From Ciona savignyi (lineage: Eukaryota; Chordata; Ascidiacea; Phlebobranchia; Cionidae), in contig CH003313.1 of assembly GCA_000149265.1 (NCBI GenBank), forward strand, positions 1,446,803-1,510,802: a stretch of 64,000 bases of DNA. The letters run 5' to 3'. Numbering within the stretch: position 1 is the stretch's first letter; the number at the start of each line of letters is the position of its first letter. Of this stretch, positions 1 to 11,000 are shown one piece after another. A model generated the notes under the pieces. That model was not told the origin of the DNA and did not search any database. It saw only the letters and a list, made by a program, of their open reading frames with translations. The position numbers and the translations under genes were made by a program.

Positions 1-1052
1 TGCGATGCACCCGTTAAGTGTGTGCACTCTTCTGTTCCGTTTAGAATTGATAAAGCGAAGAATCGGAAGTTATAAACGGCACGTGGGATATCGATCTTGG
101 TGGCTAACAACACTGGCTTGCCCTGTAATATATGTCTGGTTGATTCAATTCCAAAACATGGTAAAAACGAAAAGATTTATACCGGGTCGCATAGCCCATG
201 CAGTTAAAGCATCTCATTCGTTCAAAAAAGGTTGTTTTATCGAAACCAGTCAATAACTTAGTTGGTTGTTTACTAATTAGGCAATATACATGCCATGTAG
301 CATGCAATTTAATGTATTTTTTTCACTCGGTTTTAAAAGGCAGTGGCAAAAAGATAATCTGGCAATTAAGAATGTGCACCCTATGTTTTTAATAATGGGT
401 AGGAATATGGGATAAGCTTATCTCAGAATCCCAGCATCTTACTTTCAATTTGAACAGCATTTCATTCCACTTTATTAAATCAAGGCAATGTTTAGTGCAT
501 TGCACCAAAATATAACATACAGAATAGTTGTTTATTTCAGGGACAAACCACACAAACATGTCAGTTATGTCAGTATGTACTTGCAACTTGTTGCAAGTTG
601 CAACCTTTATCAAAGATATACCTGAAGATTTATAATTTTACTAAATGAAAAAGAAGTGTAAATAAAAAGATAATGTATAATGAAAGAATTTAAACTTTCA
701 ACCATCCACAGTCAAGGTGAAAACTGTGGGGTAAAACAATCAATATTGAAAGACATTCTAGAAATGTTTTTCAATAGAAAACCAAACAGAAATATTTTTT
801 TATTTTTGCAAAATGTAATTCTTATTTTTAAGGTGATATTATCACCGTTAAAATTACTTTGTGCTTAAATACAAATTAATTTGAATGTTATGATAAATTA
901 AAATTTTTATTAAAGTCTGGATTGGAAGATAAATTGGCAGCATGTTAATTTGTCAAATAGAGTGGATGAGGCTGTTGTACATAAACCAACAATGCTCTAA
1001 CAGTAGAGTTAAAACAACAAAGTCCCACTTCAAGTTTCACATGTTAACTTGC
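1..1052. other. Intron or flank of the ALDH8A1-like gene
   Basis: AT-rich sequence with no exon that continues ALDH8A1 on the minus strand and no other coding signal I could support. It is probably the intron after coding exon 3, which would then exceed 1 kb. Confidence 0.4.
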
Positions 1053-2408
1053 CTGGTCTTCAGATTCTAAGCGAGCAAATTCTGTCAACCTGGATTCCAA
1101 TATGTCTGCTATTCGATTCATAACATCTGCCCTGAAATACAAAATAGGCCTGAATCAACAAAGTGTAATACAAACATGTTTTAGTATATACTCTAATGCA
1201 ACATTTTATGTTATATAATGCTTGGTTGTTACCAATTATTTATCCTTTATTCAGTATTTTGGAAGTCAATTACAATATACTAATAATGCCTTTATTTTTT
1301 TTACTTAGCTATTATATGTCCCTTTGAGTACAATATTTTTAATGAGTATACACATAATAAACAACTGGTAAATATGCATTCTGGTAACGGTTTAGCAAAT
1401 GCTTTTTGCTTTCATTTTCCCACCTTAAAGGATCCATCTATTATTAAATTGGACTTATACCAAGTATATTATTGTATTATCACATTCCACCTGATTTAAC
1501 ACTATTAGCTATGACAGCAAATTCAATTCTAGTAAGGTTCAAACCTTTCTTTTGTACTGGACTCAGACCATGATGAAAAGGCACGCTTTGCGCTGCTTAC
1601 TGCTTCATCTACATCATGTTTGTCACTACACGGGACCTGTCATTGGGTGATTTTAAATAGTTGAAACTAGCTGAAGTTATCAGTTAGTATAGGAAATTTC
1701 AATAGGTGCTGCTAGGTAAGGGTCACTTAAAAATGCTCCAGGACTTAGCATAAAAAAATAATGAGCAGTTATCCATGGTTATCTATACACGATAAAGCAT
1801 ACGAAAGCAGATACTGTGAAAGATCATCTCAGTATATTCTTTTTGCCTAAAGGTTTGATTTCAGATCCAGTACAGAAAATTACAAACATAAATATTGGCC
1901 ATCATAACTAAACTTTGATTCCAGTTTTTTTTTTTGCTTTTAAACATTGTCAAACGGGCCTGGCTTAATATCATATAATAAGTGAAATAGTAATACAGCA
2001 GACAAATATCAAATGAGATCATTAGATTATCTTTGTTTTGGGGGTATATTTTGGAGATATTGCTATATAATGTTTGCTCAATCCATCAATCCAATGGGTT
2101 CTAGGCTCTAGCAATATCCTTTAAATGGCTTCTTTTGCTAAGATCACTTGCAAAAAATCTCACTGGCTAAAGAAAAATAGTAAATAAGTCACTGACACAC
2201 ATTTTTAAAAATTGCAAATCATAATTAAAATAATGTCTTACCGAATTACAAAAATATGTAACATACCAGTACCATACATGGAGAAACACATTTAAACACC
2301 TACTTTCGCATTCAGCACTCCAGTAGCAGGTGATATGCTGTCAATATAAGCCCCAGATATTGGGGACACAAACTGTCCATTAATATAATTTTTAATTTCT
2401 AACACCAT
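1053..2408 (-). CDS. ALDH8A1: ALDH8A1-like aldehyde dehydrogenase, 5' three coding exons (partial)
   Basis: NAD-dependent aldehyde dehydrogenase of family 8; in vertebrates it oxidises 2-aminomuconic semialdehyde in the kynurenine pathway. Exons read on the minus strand: 2304-2408 (ATG at 2408), 1545-1636 and 1053-1131. Phases agree (35 codons; then 92 nt; then 79 nt). The joined 91 or so residues contain NYINGQFV near the start, IDSISPATG around residue 22, then DEAVSSAKRAFSSWS and IADILESRLTEFARLESEDQ. This is the usual N-terminal coenzyme-domain start of ALDH8A1. The third exon ends in a GC donor (CAG|GCAAGT). The next exon (expected to begin GKT...) is not in positions 1-1052, so the gene continues off the left edge and the catalytic Cys is not visible. 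Start choice: an acceptor-like AG lies 6 nt upstream of the ATG. Family assignment is firm; orthology within ALDH8/ALDH9-like members is inferred. Confidence 0.85.
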
Positions 2409-2410
2409 TG

Positions 2411-2430
2411 CTCACTGAAATAAACTAAGT
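2411..2430 (-). promoter_or_regulatory. Candidate spliced-leader acceptor, ALDH8A1-like gene
   Basis: Minus-strand TTTATTTCAG|TGAGCA followed directly by the ATG at 2408. A pyrimidine-rich acceptor 6 nt before a start codon, with no upstream exon seen, fits trans-splicing. Inferred, not proven. Confidence 0.45.
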
Positions 2431-4080
2431 CAAATATTTTGAATGCTTTATTAATCAGTATAACAGTAATCCAAGAAGTAACAAATTCTTTGATGAAGTC
2501 CATGTTGTAATAAATGAAAAATAACTTAAGCTTAACATATATATAAGCATTCTCAGTTTACGTAAACATAAAAACACAACCTGAACAGTAAAACACATAA
2601 AAACAACTCTTGTAAATACAACACAACATCTACAAAATAAACATAATATGTGATGACTATAGATATCACTGTGCACAAAAACGTCATGAAACCAGTAAAT
2701 GAACAGTTCAAAAATAAGTGATGATTTCCATCCGCACTTTCTAATATTATCATTTCCTTTACATTACGTGACCATCCTTGAAACCCCATATAATCTCTCG
2801 CTCACCGTGTGATTATTAATATGATCAACCATAAATATGCTTAAGCAAATGTTCTCCAACCCCAATATTCTATTACAAACTAGCCAATATTATTATTTTT
2901 TAATCTCTACATGATCTCACACTCATCTTTCAAGGAATTTATCCAAGTCCTTATATGATTATTTCTACATCCCAAGATGATCTTTCCTGTATCCTAGGTT
3001 AATTCTCTACAATTTCAGTATAGTTCTTCTTGCATCACAAGACAACAATCTTCTCTTTATACTTTACTTCAACTCGTACGACCCTTTTGGCCTTTTCCGC
3101 TTTTCGAAAGGTTGGAAGAAAAACCGTGGGTGGAGCACATAACATTAACAACTGTTGTACATTTTAAGCACAACGTGCCACTAAACTGATTTAATTATGC
3201 CAATTTCCTCCTGATTGGCCCAAGTTAAATTGATGAACATAATGCAGTTTTTTTTACTTTTTTACGGTGTGCGTGAGAACTTCAGAAGTTTTTTGTACAG
3301 GGGAAATCCCGATGTGGTTACTGTGATGTCATTAGGTAGATATGTAAATGATTTCATCCAAGAGACTAAACACAAAGAGACTTGTTATATATCAAAGAGA
3401 CTTATTATAGTAGTTTATAAAATAAGTAGAAAAAAGATATTGGTTTTATTTCGTCTTTTTTTTTCTTTTTTGTAATATTTTTCGCATAATGCTGACAACA
3501 AACATGTTTTGTAGGCCAATATTGAACAAAAAAATTAAATCCATTTGATTTTTTTCTAGTTCGTCTTATACATCTACAAAGTTCCTTACAATTTGAAATG
3601 AATAATCCATATCAGTTTTTAAAAATCGGCCGTGAAATATTAATCGGCGCCAAAGATGCGAAAATGGTAGCCAAACTAATATTTTTTGACCGTTCGGCTG
3701 CTTTTCGCCGTTCGGATGACATACGGCTGTCAGTTCCTTACGATTTCGAATCAAGTTCAAGGATACGTTAAGGGTTAAAGTGGTATTTATTCATGACTCG
3801 CGCAACGGTTTGGCAAGGAAACACGAACGGGCGCGAAGATAAACACGAAGATTTATCATCTCACGACAAAGAGCTTCGGTGCCAACGGTAGGGTTAAGTT
3901 CGCGAACGAGGCAGTGGTAGTCAGTTCTAAAAAGAACTATTGGTGAGTCCCAAATGGACGGATGTGCAAAAACAAAACGGCCAATTATACGCAAAATGAG
4001 AATGGGCGCGAATGCAATAAAAAAGGTCGCTCGCGCTTTATGACATGGGCGGAGACGATCAATGTGTTTGAATTACAATA
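2431..4080. other. Intergenic spacer between divergent ALDH8A1-like and ARHGAP11A-like genes (left part)
   Basis: AT-rich sequence of about 1.6 kb with short homopolymer runs. No exon with conserved protein similarity was recognised on either strand. It should hold the ALDH8A1-like promoter. Confidence 0.4.
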
Positions 4081-4368
4081 TAGGATAGGAGGATAGGAGG
4101 ATAGGATATTCATCTTTATCCCCGTGAATGGGAAAACCAAGGGGGTTAACACACGGGCAATCGTCAGATCACCTCGCGTCCATCGTCGGATTACCACAGC
4201 TATTGCAGTGTGTTGTATATGATAGACACGTTCCTTCAATTTGGTAGAACCCATTAAACCGCTAAAGGGCCTGCCCAAGGACACAACCGACTAGCTAGCG
4301 ACCAGTTTCGCATCTGCAACCTTTCGATTGAAAGGCGACGCACTTAACCGTTAGACCAACGGGCAGGA
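4081..4368 (-). mobile_element. tRNA-derived SINE, full-length copy
   Basis: Read on the minus strand: tRNA-like head with A box (GTCTAACGG) and a B-box region, a body with CTAGCTAGTCGGTTGTGTC, a tail segment CCATTCACGGGGATAAA, and a short tandem tail of ATCCT-type units (plus-strand AGGATAGGAGGATAGG at the left end). Confidence 0.8.
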
Positions 4369-5005
4369 TATGTGTGTGCAACACGCAACACAATGTGTTT
4401 GCAACTCTTGTGCAACCGGTGCAATTAATATTATGATTGTGGGAAATTCTCACACGAGAATTTGCAACACGGATATTCGGCTGCTTCCAGTCCACACATT
4501 GTTTGTTGTACACTATATGTCCTTACTGTTGGGTTTGTTGTCGTATATTCTTAATAAAATGTTACTGCGCAAATAAAAAAGTATCCTTGGGTCTGGCAAG
4601 ACTTTTTTTGTCGATTTACCTAGAATTTGCCACTGCACAGCCCAAACATCTCTAGTAAATTAAATTTAATTATTAGTTCAGTAAGGTTGAATTTCTGGAG
4701 ATTATTTTTAAAATGGATTATGATGGATATGGCTTCTCGGTCAACCGTTAAGCAAAAAAACGAACAAAAATAATATGTGTTTTCTTTTAAGGTGTTATAG
4801 TCCATTTTAAGTAATGTACTAGCATATCAGAAGCATAAGTTAAAGATATATTGCCTTTTTCGTGACTTGTGCAAAACGGGGCGGAAATATTAAAAGATAA
4901 TGTTTGCGATTTTCAAAATTATACACAAAAACCTCAGGTTAAAGTGTCCGACTCAAAAGTAAAAATAATCAACCTACCAACCTCTGTACAAAGTGCCTCT
5001 TTCCT
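4369..5005. other. Spacer upstream of ARHGAP11A-like gene
   Basis: About 640 bp, AT-rich. It begins with CA/GT-rich sequence after the SINE. No coding exon recognised; it probably contains the ARHGAP11A-like promoter. Confidence 0.35.
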
Positions 5006-5006
5006 A

Positions 5007-5025
5007 AATAGTTTGTTTAGTGAGT
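5007..5025 (+). promoter_or_regulatory. Candidate spliced-leader acceptor, ARHGAP11A-like gene
   Basis: TTTGTTTAG|TGAGT then ATG at 5026. The acceptor AG ends at 5020, five nt before the start codon, and no upstream exon is visible. Confidence 0.4.
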
Positions 5026-8000
5026 ATGGCGGGATTAATTTGTAATGATAAATGTTCGAGATATTTTGCATATCATATTTTGGAAGAAGAACTTAATATT
5101 CGATTGTGTACATCGCTCAATAATATACAAAAAGACGTAGACTGTNNNNNNNNNNNNNNNNNNNNNNNNNNNNNNNNNNNNNNNNNNNNNNNNNNNNNNN
5201 NNNNNNNNNNNNNNNNNNNNNNNNNNNNNNNNNNNNNNNNNNNNNATACGTAGACTGTTGTGAAACAAGCCAGGTAGGTGATTGACTGATTGTAGACTTG
5301 TGGTGTAGACTAGAGATATGTTTGTTTTTAATAGTTTATTCTTATGTTACGTCTTTTAAAGTTTTAATCCAGCTACTTGCGACTCCCATTTATTTTTTAT
5401 TGTTAAAGCTTTTCTTTTTTTATTATAATTTATTTTACAAATAGTTGTAGATGACACCTTCCTGGATTACCGTATGCTTTATTGGCGTCAACTAACTTTA
5501 CTTCTAAATATTTGGAAATAACAACTTTGATTATTTCACAGGGGACACATTCCAATGACTCACTGGGTTTTGGCAAGAGTTTTTCGGAAATAAAGTTATG
5601 CAAAGTCACTGTTTGTGACAAAGAGGTTTGTGATCATCATGTTTGCTAAATTAAATAAAATGTAATTTCAATATGGTATCTGGCTAGTGTGTGCCACCAG
5701 TTTTACACCCAACCAACAAAAAACCTTAAAGCCAGCTGGCTTTGAAGACTGGTACACTTTAAAATAAGTCCAACAAGGCTCACTGGCAGCAAGCTGGGCT
5801 GTTTGCCGAAAGGTTGCAAAATTAAACGCATAAACAGTGGATAGCTACAGGAATAATTCTGTTTGCATTGCAATGTCATTTTGTCTGCAGTATCTTTGGC
5901 AAAAATTGTCCTAAAAAAGGTTTTTGGCAAAAATTGTTACAATGTTCCATATCATGCATAAATATGACATCATAATTAAATATGAATTCATTCAAAAAAT
6001 GCCATTGCTTAAACTTAGTTGTTAAATGGGTAAAAACTTTAAACACTAGACACTAATCAGATACCGGTAATAATGTTCACATAAATTGTATGCATTTGTA
6101 ACCAAGGTATTTTCATTCGTTGCATTTATAATAAAATATTTGTTGTAGGAATTGCTTCTCCACCCTCCATACATATTGCACCAGCTGTCTCAGCATCTAC
6201 TGCAGCACCTCGATACTGAGGGTTTGTTCAGGAAGCGTGGACTGACGAGGAGGATTAATATTCTAAAGGTTGATTCTTGTTTTTACATGTTAGAATAAGA
6301 TATTCATGTGTATCCCCATGAATGGGAAACCAAGGGGGTTACCACACGGGTAATCGTCAGATTACTTTGTGCCTACCGCCGGGTTACTGGAGCTATTGCA
6401 GTGTGTTGTGTATGATTCACATGTTCCTTCAATTTAGTAGAACCCATTAATCCGCCGGGTTCAGGCAATGTTCGTTAAATGCTTTTCCCAAGTACACAAC
6501 CGACTAGCTAGCGCAATTGCAAACCTACAGCCCTTCAGTTGAAAGGTGTTGTACGTACCCCACCAGACTATCTAGTCAATTGCATGCATAGCTTGGTAGC
6601 AACAACTTCTGTACTCTTGTTCGACTTATAATTTAAAAACAATCTTTTCAACTGAAATTCAATCCTTTTTTAAATAGAATGATAAGTTCGTTTTAAAACT
6701 TATAACAGTCTGATGAATATGTTCTGCCCCAGAAAGGCAATGATCATGTTTTTTTATATATCACTTAACAGTCGGAAAATAGTTTGTTATAAAATCCTCA
6801 TTTTACTAGTGTCACACTGTAATCTGGTTATGAGCTGCTCAAAATCCCAATATATTGCATATGCAATAATAATCATATAAATTTAAATCAATCACACAAT
6901 GTTAAATATACTAAAACCCATTTATTATTATTTAACATTGACAAATATTATTATTTAACATTGTCTTGCGGAACAATTGTGTGTCCCGGCAGACTGGTTG
7001 CAGAGCATTGTTATACAGCAGAAGTTTCACTTCATGCAAAAAGCTGTTCCTACTCTCTGTAATCTGTAAAACAATAAACAACCACAACTGCAGGATAAAC
7101 TGGAGCAAGGAGTGGAGTTGAGTGATGAGAATCCTCATGATGTTGCAAATCTCTTCACTTTGTTCCTCCGACAACTTCCTCAGCACTTGTTTCCCGCCTC
7201 CTTCAATCCCATCCTCCTGCAAGTGTTGCACAGCATGCAGGAAGCAAATCAGATCAAGGTAATGTGTTTGAACTATTATTATCTACATAGCTTTGCTAAA
7301 GTTGAACTTGCTATATGGTGCAGAGTTCCTGTAGCAGAACACCACAATATCCACCTTGTCAGTGTGTAGGCAGTGTGGGCACACTTAAAACCCTTATCAT
7401 AACCCTGGCACACTGCCCACACTGCACACACTGGGTATTTAGAGGAGCCAGCCAGCTTGGTTTTATTGTTATTGCCTGTTTTTTTTATCTTATTTATATA
7501 TTTTGTGTTAGCTGCTGTTTTGTTATGTGTGTAAGTTCAATAAACTAAAATGTAATAAAATATTGGTCTTTTATTGCAGATGGTGCAATGTTTGTGCTGG
7601 CTTCTACCCAGGCATCATTTTGAAACACTTTTGTACGTTGTGCACTTCTTTCAAAGCGTTGCACAGCACAGCAATAACAACAGGTATGGTAAGAATAATC
7701 ACAGGGTTAGAACTCCTGGGTGGGACAAGAAACATACATCATTATATTACAATATTGGCACAGCCTAATGCTGTAGTTCGCTTTTTTTGTTGGCATAAAA
7801 AAGTGTTGTAGTTTACTTGTCTGAACGAATAGCTTGGTGTGTTAGTGTGTCATCTAATAGCCAAAAGGGTTAAATTTGGTCGCAAGCTATTTAGATTTTT
7901 CCTTGAAAAAGGCACTTACCGGAAATCCTCTGAACCCAGTATATTAATTGGTTGTTCTGAAACAGAATGTCACTGGACGGTCTGGCCACCATCCTCGCGC

Positions 8001-11000
8001 CAAACATCGTTCAGTTTGAAATGACGGCGAAGAATTATCGGATCATCACAGAGACACAAACTCACTTTGTTCACCTTCTTCTGCTTCATGCACTGGATTT
8101 TGGTGAGTGATTAATCCAAGGTTTATAATTTGTTACTGCTTTTTATCCTGAGGTGCATTCATGCATGTAAATGTTAGATATGTAGCGTGAATGTTTGTTT
8201 TGATGCTTTTAATGAGTACAGTGGATTCAAATCAAATATGGAAAAATTTAGGTAATATAAAATAACACATTGCAATAGCTTTTGATTTTAGGCACAGGTT
8301 GTTTTTATCAATAACAATATAATTTTACAACACCATTGTTCCACCACTGTGATTAACATTCATATATTCCCCCACAGTTCAGCTGCCCACCATGTCAACA
8401 GAGGTGTTGTGTGAGGTGGACCACCCATGCGTACATATTGCTGATGTCAGCAACTCCATGTTGGAATGCACAAGCACAACTAAGCGACGAAGAAGCTTTG
8501 CTGGTTGGTTTCTTTATCCTCTTGTTTCCACATAAAGCTTTGTTACTATTTTACCTATGCTTATACTTGTTTCTTTTATTAGTAACATCTACTTTCATAG
8601 TAACACTCTACTTTATTAGCTACACTCTTTTATTGGTAACACTCAGCTTTTACTATAGTATTGTATTAGTAAAGTGAAAATAAAAACACTTAACTTAATT
8701 AGATTCCATTCACTATTCTGCAAGATTTAAATTGTACTCAAACTATAGAATGAATATTAAATAATGAAGAAGCTTTAACAACTGTATGGCAATGCAGTAT
8801 TCTAAAAAGTACCTGCAGTATCTTCATAACACTTATGCCCACAGTCATCTAATATAGCTTATTCGATTAATATTTGTAACACTCAAATCAACTTCAACAT
8901 TCAGGGCGCATGATAAACAGTGTGCGTGAGAAACTACTTCATTCTCATCATGACCATTCTATCAAATCTAGTAAGTGCATCGTGATTCATTTGAAAATTG
9001 CTTATCATTACCATCTTTTAAATACTGGCTAAAAAATTACAAATATCGAATTGGTTTGGAGGAAAGTCTAGGATTTGTTTTGTTTGAAACAGAAATGATA
9101 GAATAAAAAATGTATGTACCTAAAAATGTATGATTAAAAAAACATTAAAATGGTTAAACATGCTTAAAACAAGTTGTTTTATGTCACTTGTGTGTATGTG
9201 TGATGTGCAATAGAGACCATTGTGTGGGCGTTTTAAGCACCTCCCACCTAATAAAATTAAGTCGACCCTACTTACCAACAACCACTTGTGCAGATGAATC
9301 GGTGAAAATGCGACGAAAGCGAGCAGCCAACGATGTAGATGATGACGTCCCAACCAAACGGTCGGTGTGCTTGACTGATTATTTCTACGTGCCCACAACC
9401 AATCTTGCTAAAAATAATGTTCACATAAAATACCATGCCCACATTCTAATAAGGCTTGTCAATTAATTTGTTATAATTGATGTAAGTGTGTTGAAATAAT
9501 GCAAATTGACCGACATGGGATTACAAAAGTTAAGGGCAATTACCATTTTAAAAATGATATTCAACTTTAAAGCAGCACATTAATGCTTCCATGCCCACTG
9601 TAAATTTGCTGAACAAATTACACTATCTGGTTCATCAACCTTTTAAATTTAATGATCACTGACGACTCATATGTTACCTTTTAACACTGGGTTATAAAGT
9701 AGCTTGCACCACATTGTATAGCCAGCTGTGGGCTTCAAACTCATTACCATCCTACTTTAACCTAACAACCCTCCACAGGAGAAGTCTCCAGGGTGCTGGG
9801 ATGGTAACTCCTCCCACCAAGCAAAGCAAACCGTACCACTTCACCACCAATGGTAACATATTTTGTTCATATCAATGCTATAGTGCTTGTGTTAAGAGTT
9901 TTCGTGTCAAATTAGCAAAATACCTGCGCAGTAAATGAAACATAAAGCCGGAGAAACTTTTTTTTTTCGAAATGTCCTAATTTTATTTTCAATTAGTAAA
10001 ATCAGAGTCAACCTACCATCATGTCACATGACCAAAATATCATCTAATAAGTGTTATCAAAAATGTCCAAAAATGAAAAGTATGATTGTTTTTTTGCAGT
10101 ATTGTATTTATATATATATATATATATAATGTACAATATAACTTCACTTACCTCAAAAAATTTCAATATGTAATTTCATGTTAAGATCATGTTTTTTGAA
10201 AAGGAAATTTTATTCTGACTTTCAGTTTTTATTAGTTAAAAATTAAAATATAATTAAGCATGTCTTTCTAAACTTGCTGAGTGAACAGTATTGTTCTGGT
10301 TTATGTGTCTGGTTAAATTATTTTGATAATTTCTTTGTGTCCAACCAGATGAGAAAGTGAGTATTGACTTCGTGGGACAGGAACCATGTGCTGTGTTCAA
10401 CAAGCAAGAAAGGTTAGTGAGTGGATGGTGGAAATTGGTGTGAGATCAAAAAACCTCTCCTATATGTATTGTCCTTACATAGATTTTAGAATATTACATG
10501 TTGTGGAGAAAACACTCTTTTAATTTCATTTGAGTCCCCTCTATTACACAAAAAAGTGGCTGCTAATTGACATATGATGTGGAAGACACTAATCATCCAA
10601 ATTACTCCCATCCAGACATGATTCAGGAAGCACTTCATGTTGTCGCATCCCCAAGATGAAGCCCCGATCTCGGCGCTCATTAAGGGGCAGTGCGCGGAAG
10701 AAACCTGATATTGTTGTCACGAACCCTGGTGAGAAGACGGGACGTAGATTGGCACATCACGATCATCTCAAATCAACCACACGTGGGTGAACCACTATGT
10801 ATCAGCTACGACTGAATGCGATCATGTTAAGCATTTCATTAGAAAATAAGATTGTTACAAACCTTAAACAAGTCCGTTATGTCAAGTAAAACAAATATCA
10901 AAACTGTTGCCAGTGACCTTACATCTAAGATATACTGCTTTATCCTTTTGAATTATTGGATAATGGCAATAAACACCGAAACCGTTGCAAAATGCTAATT

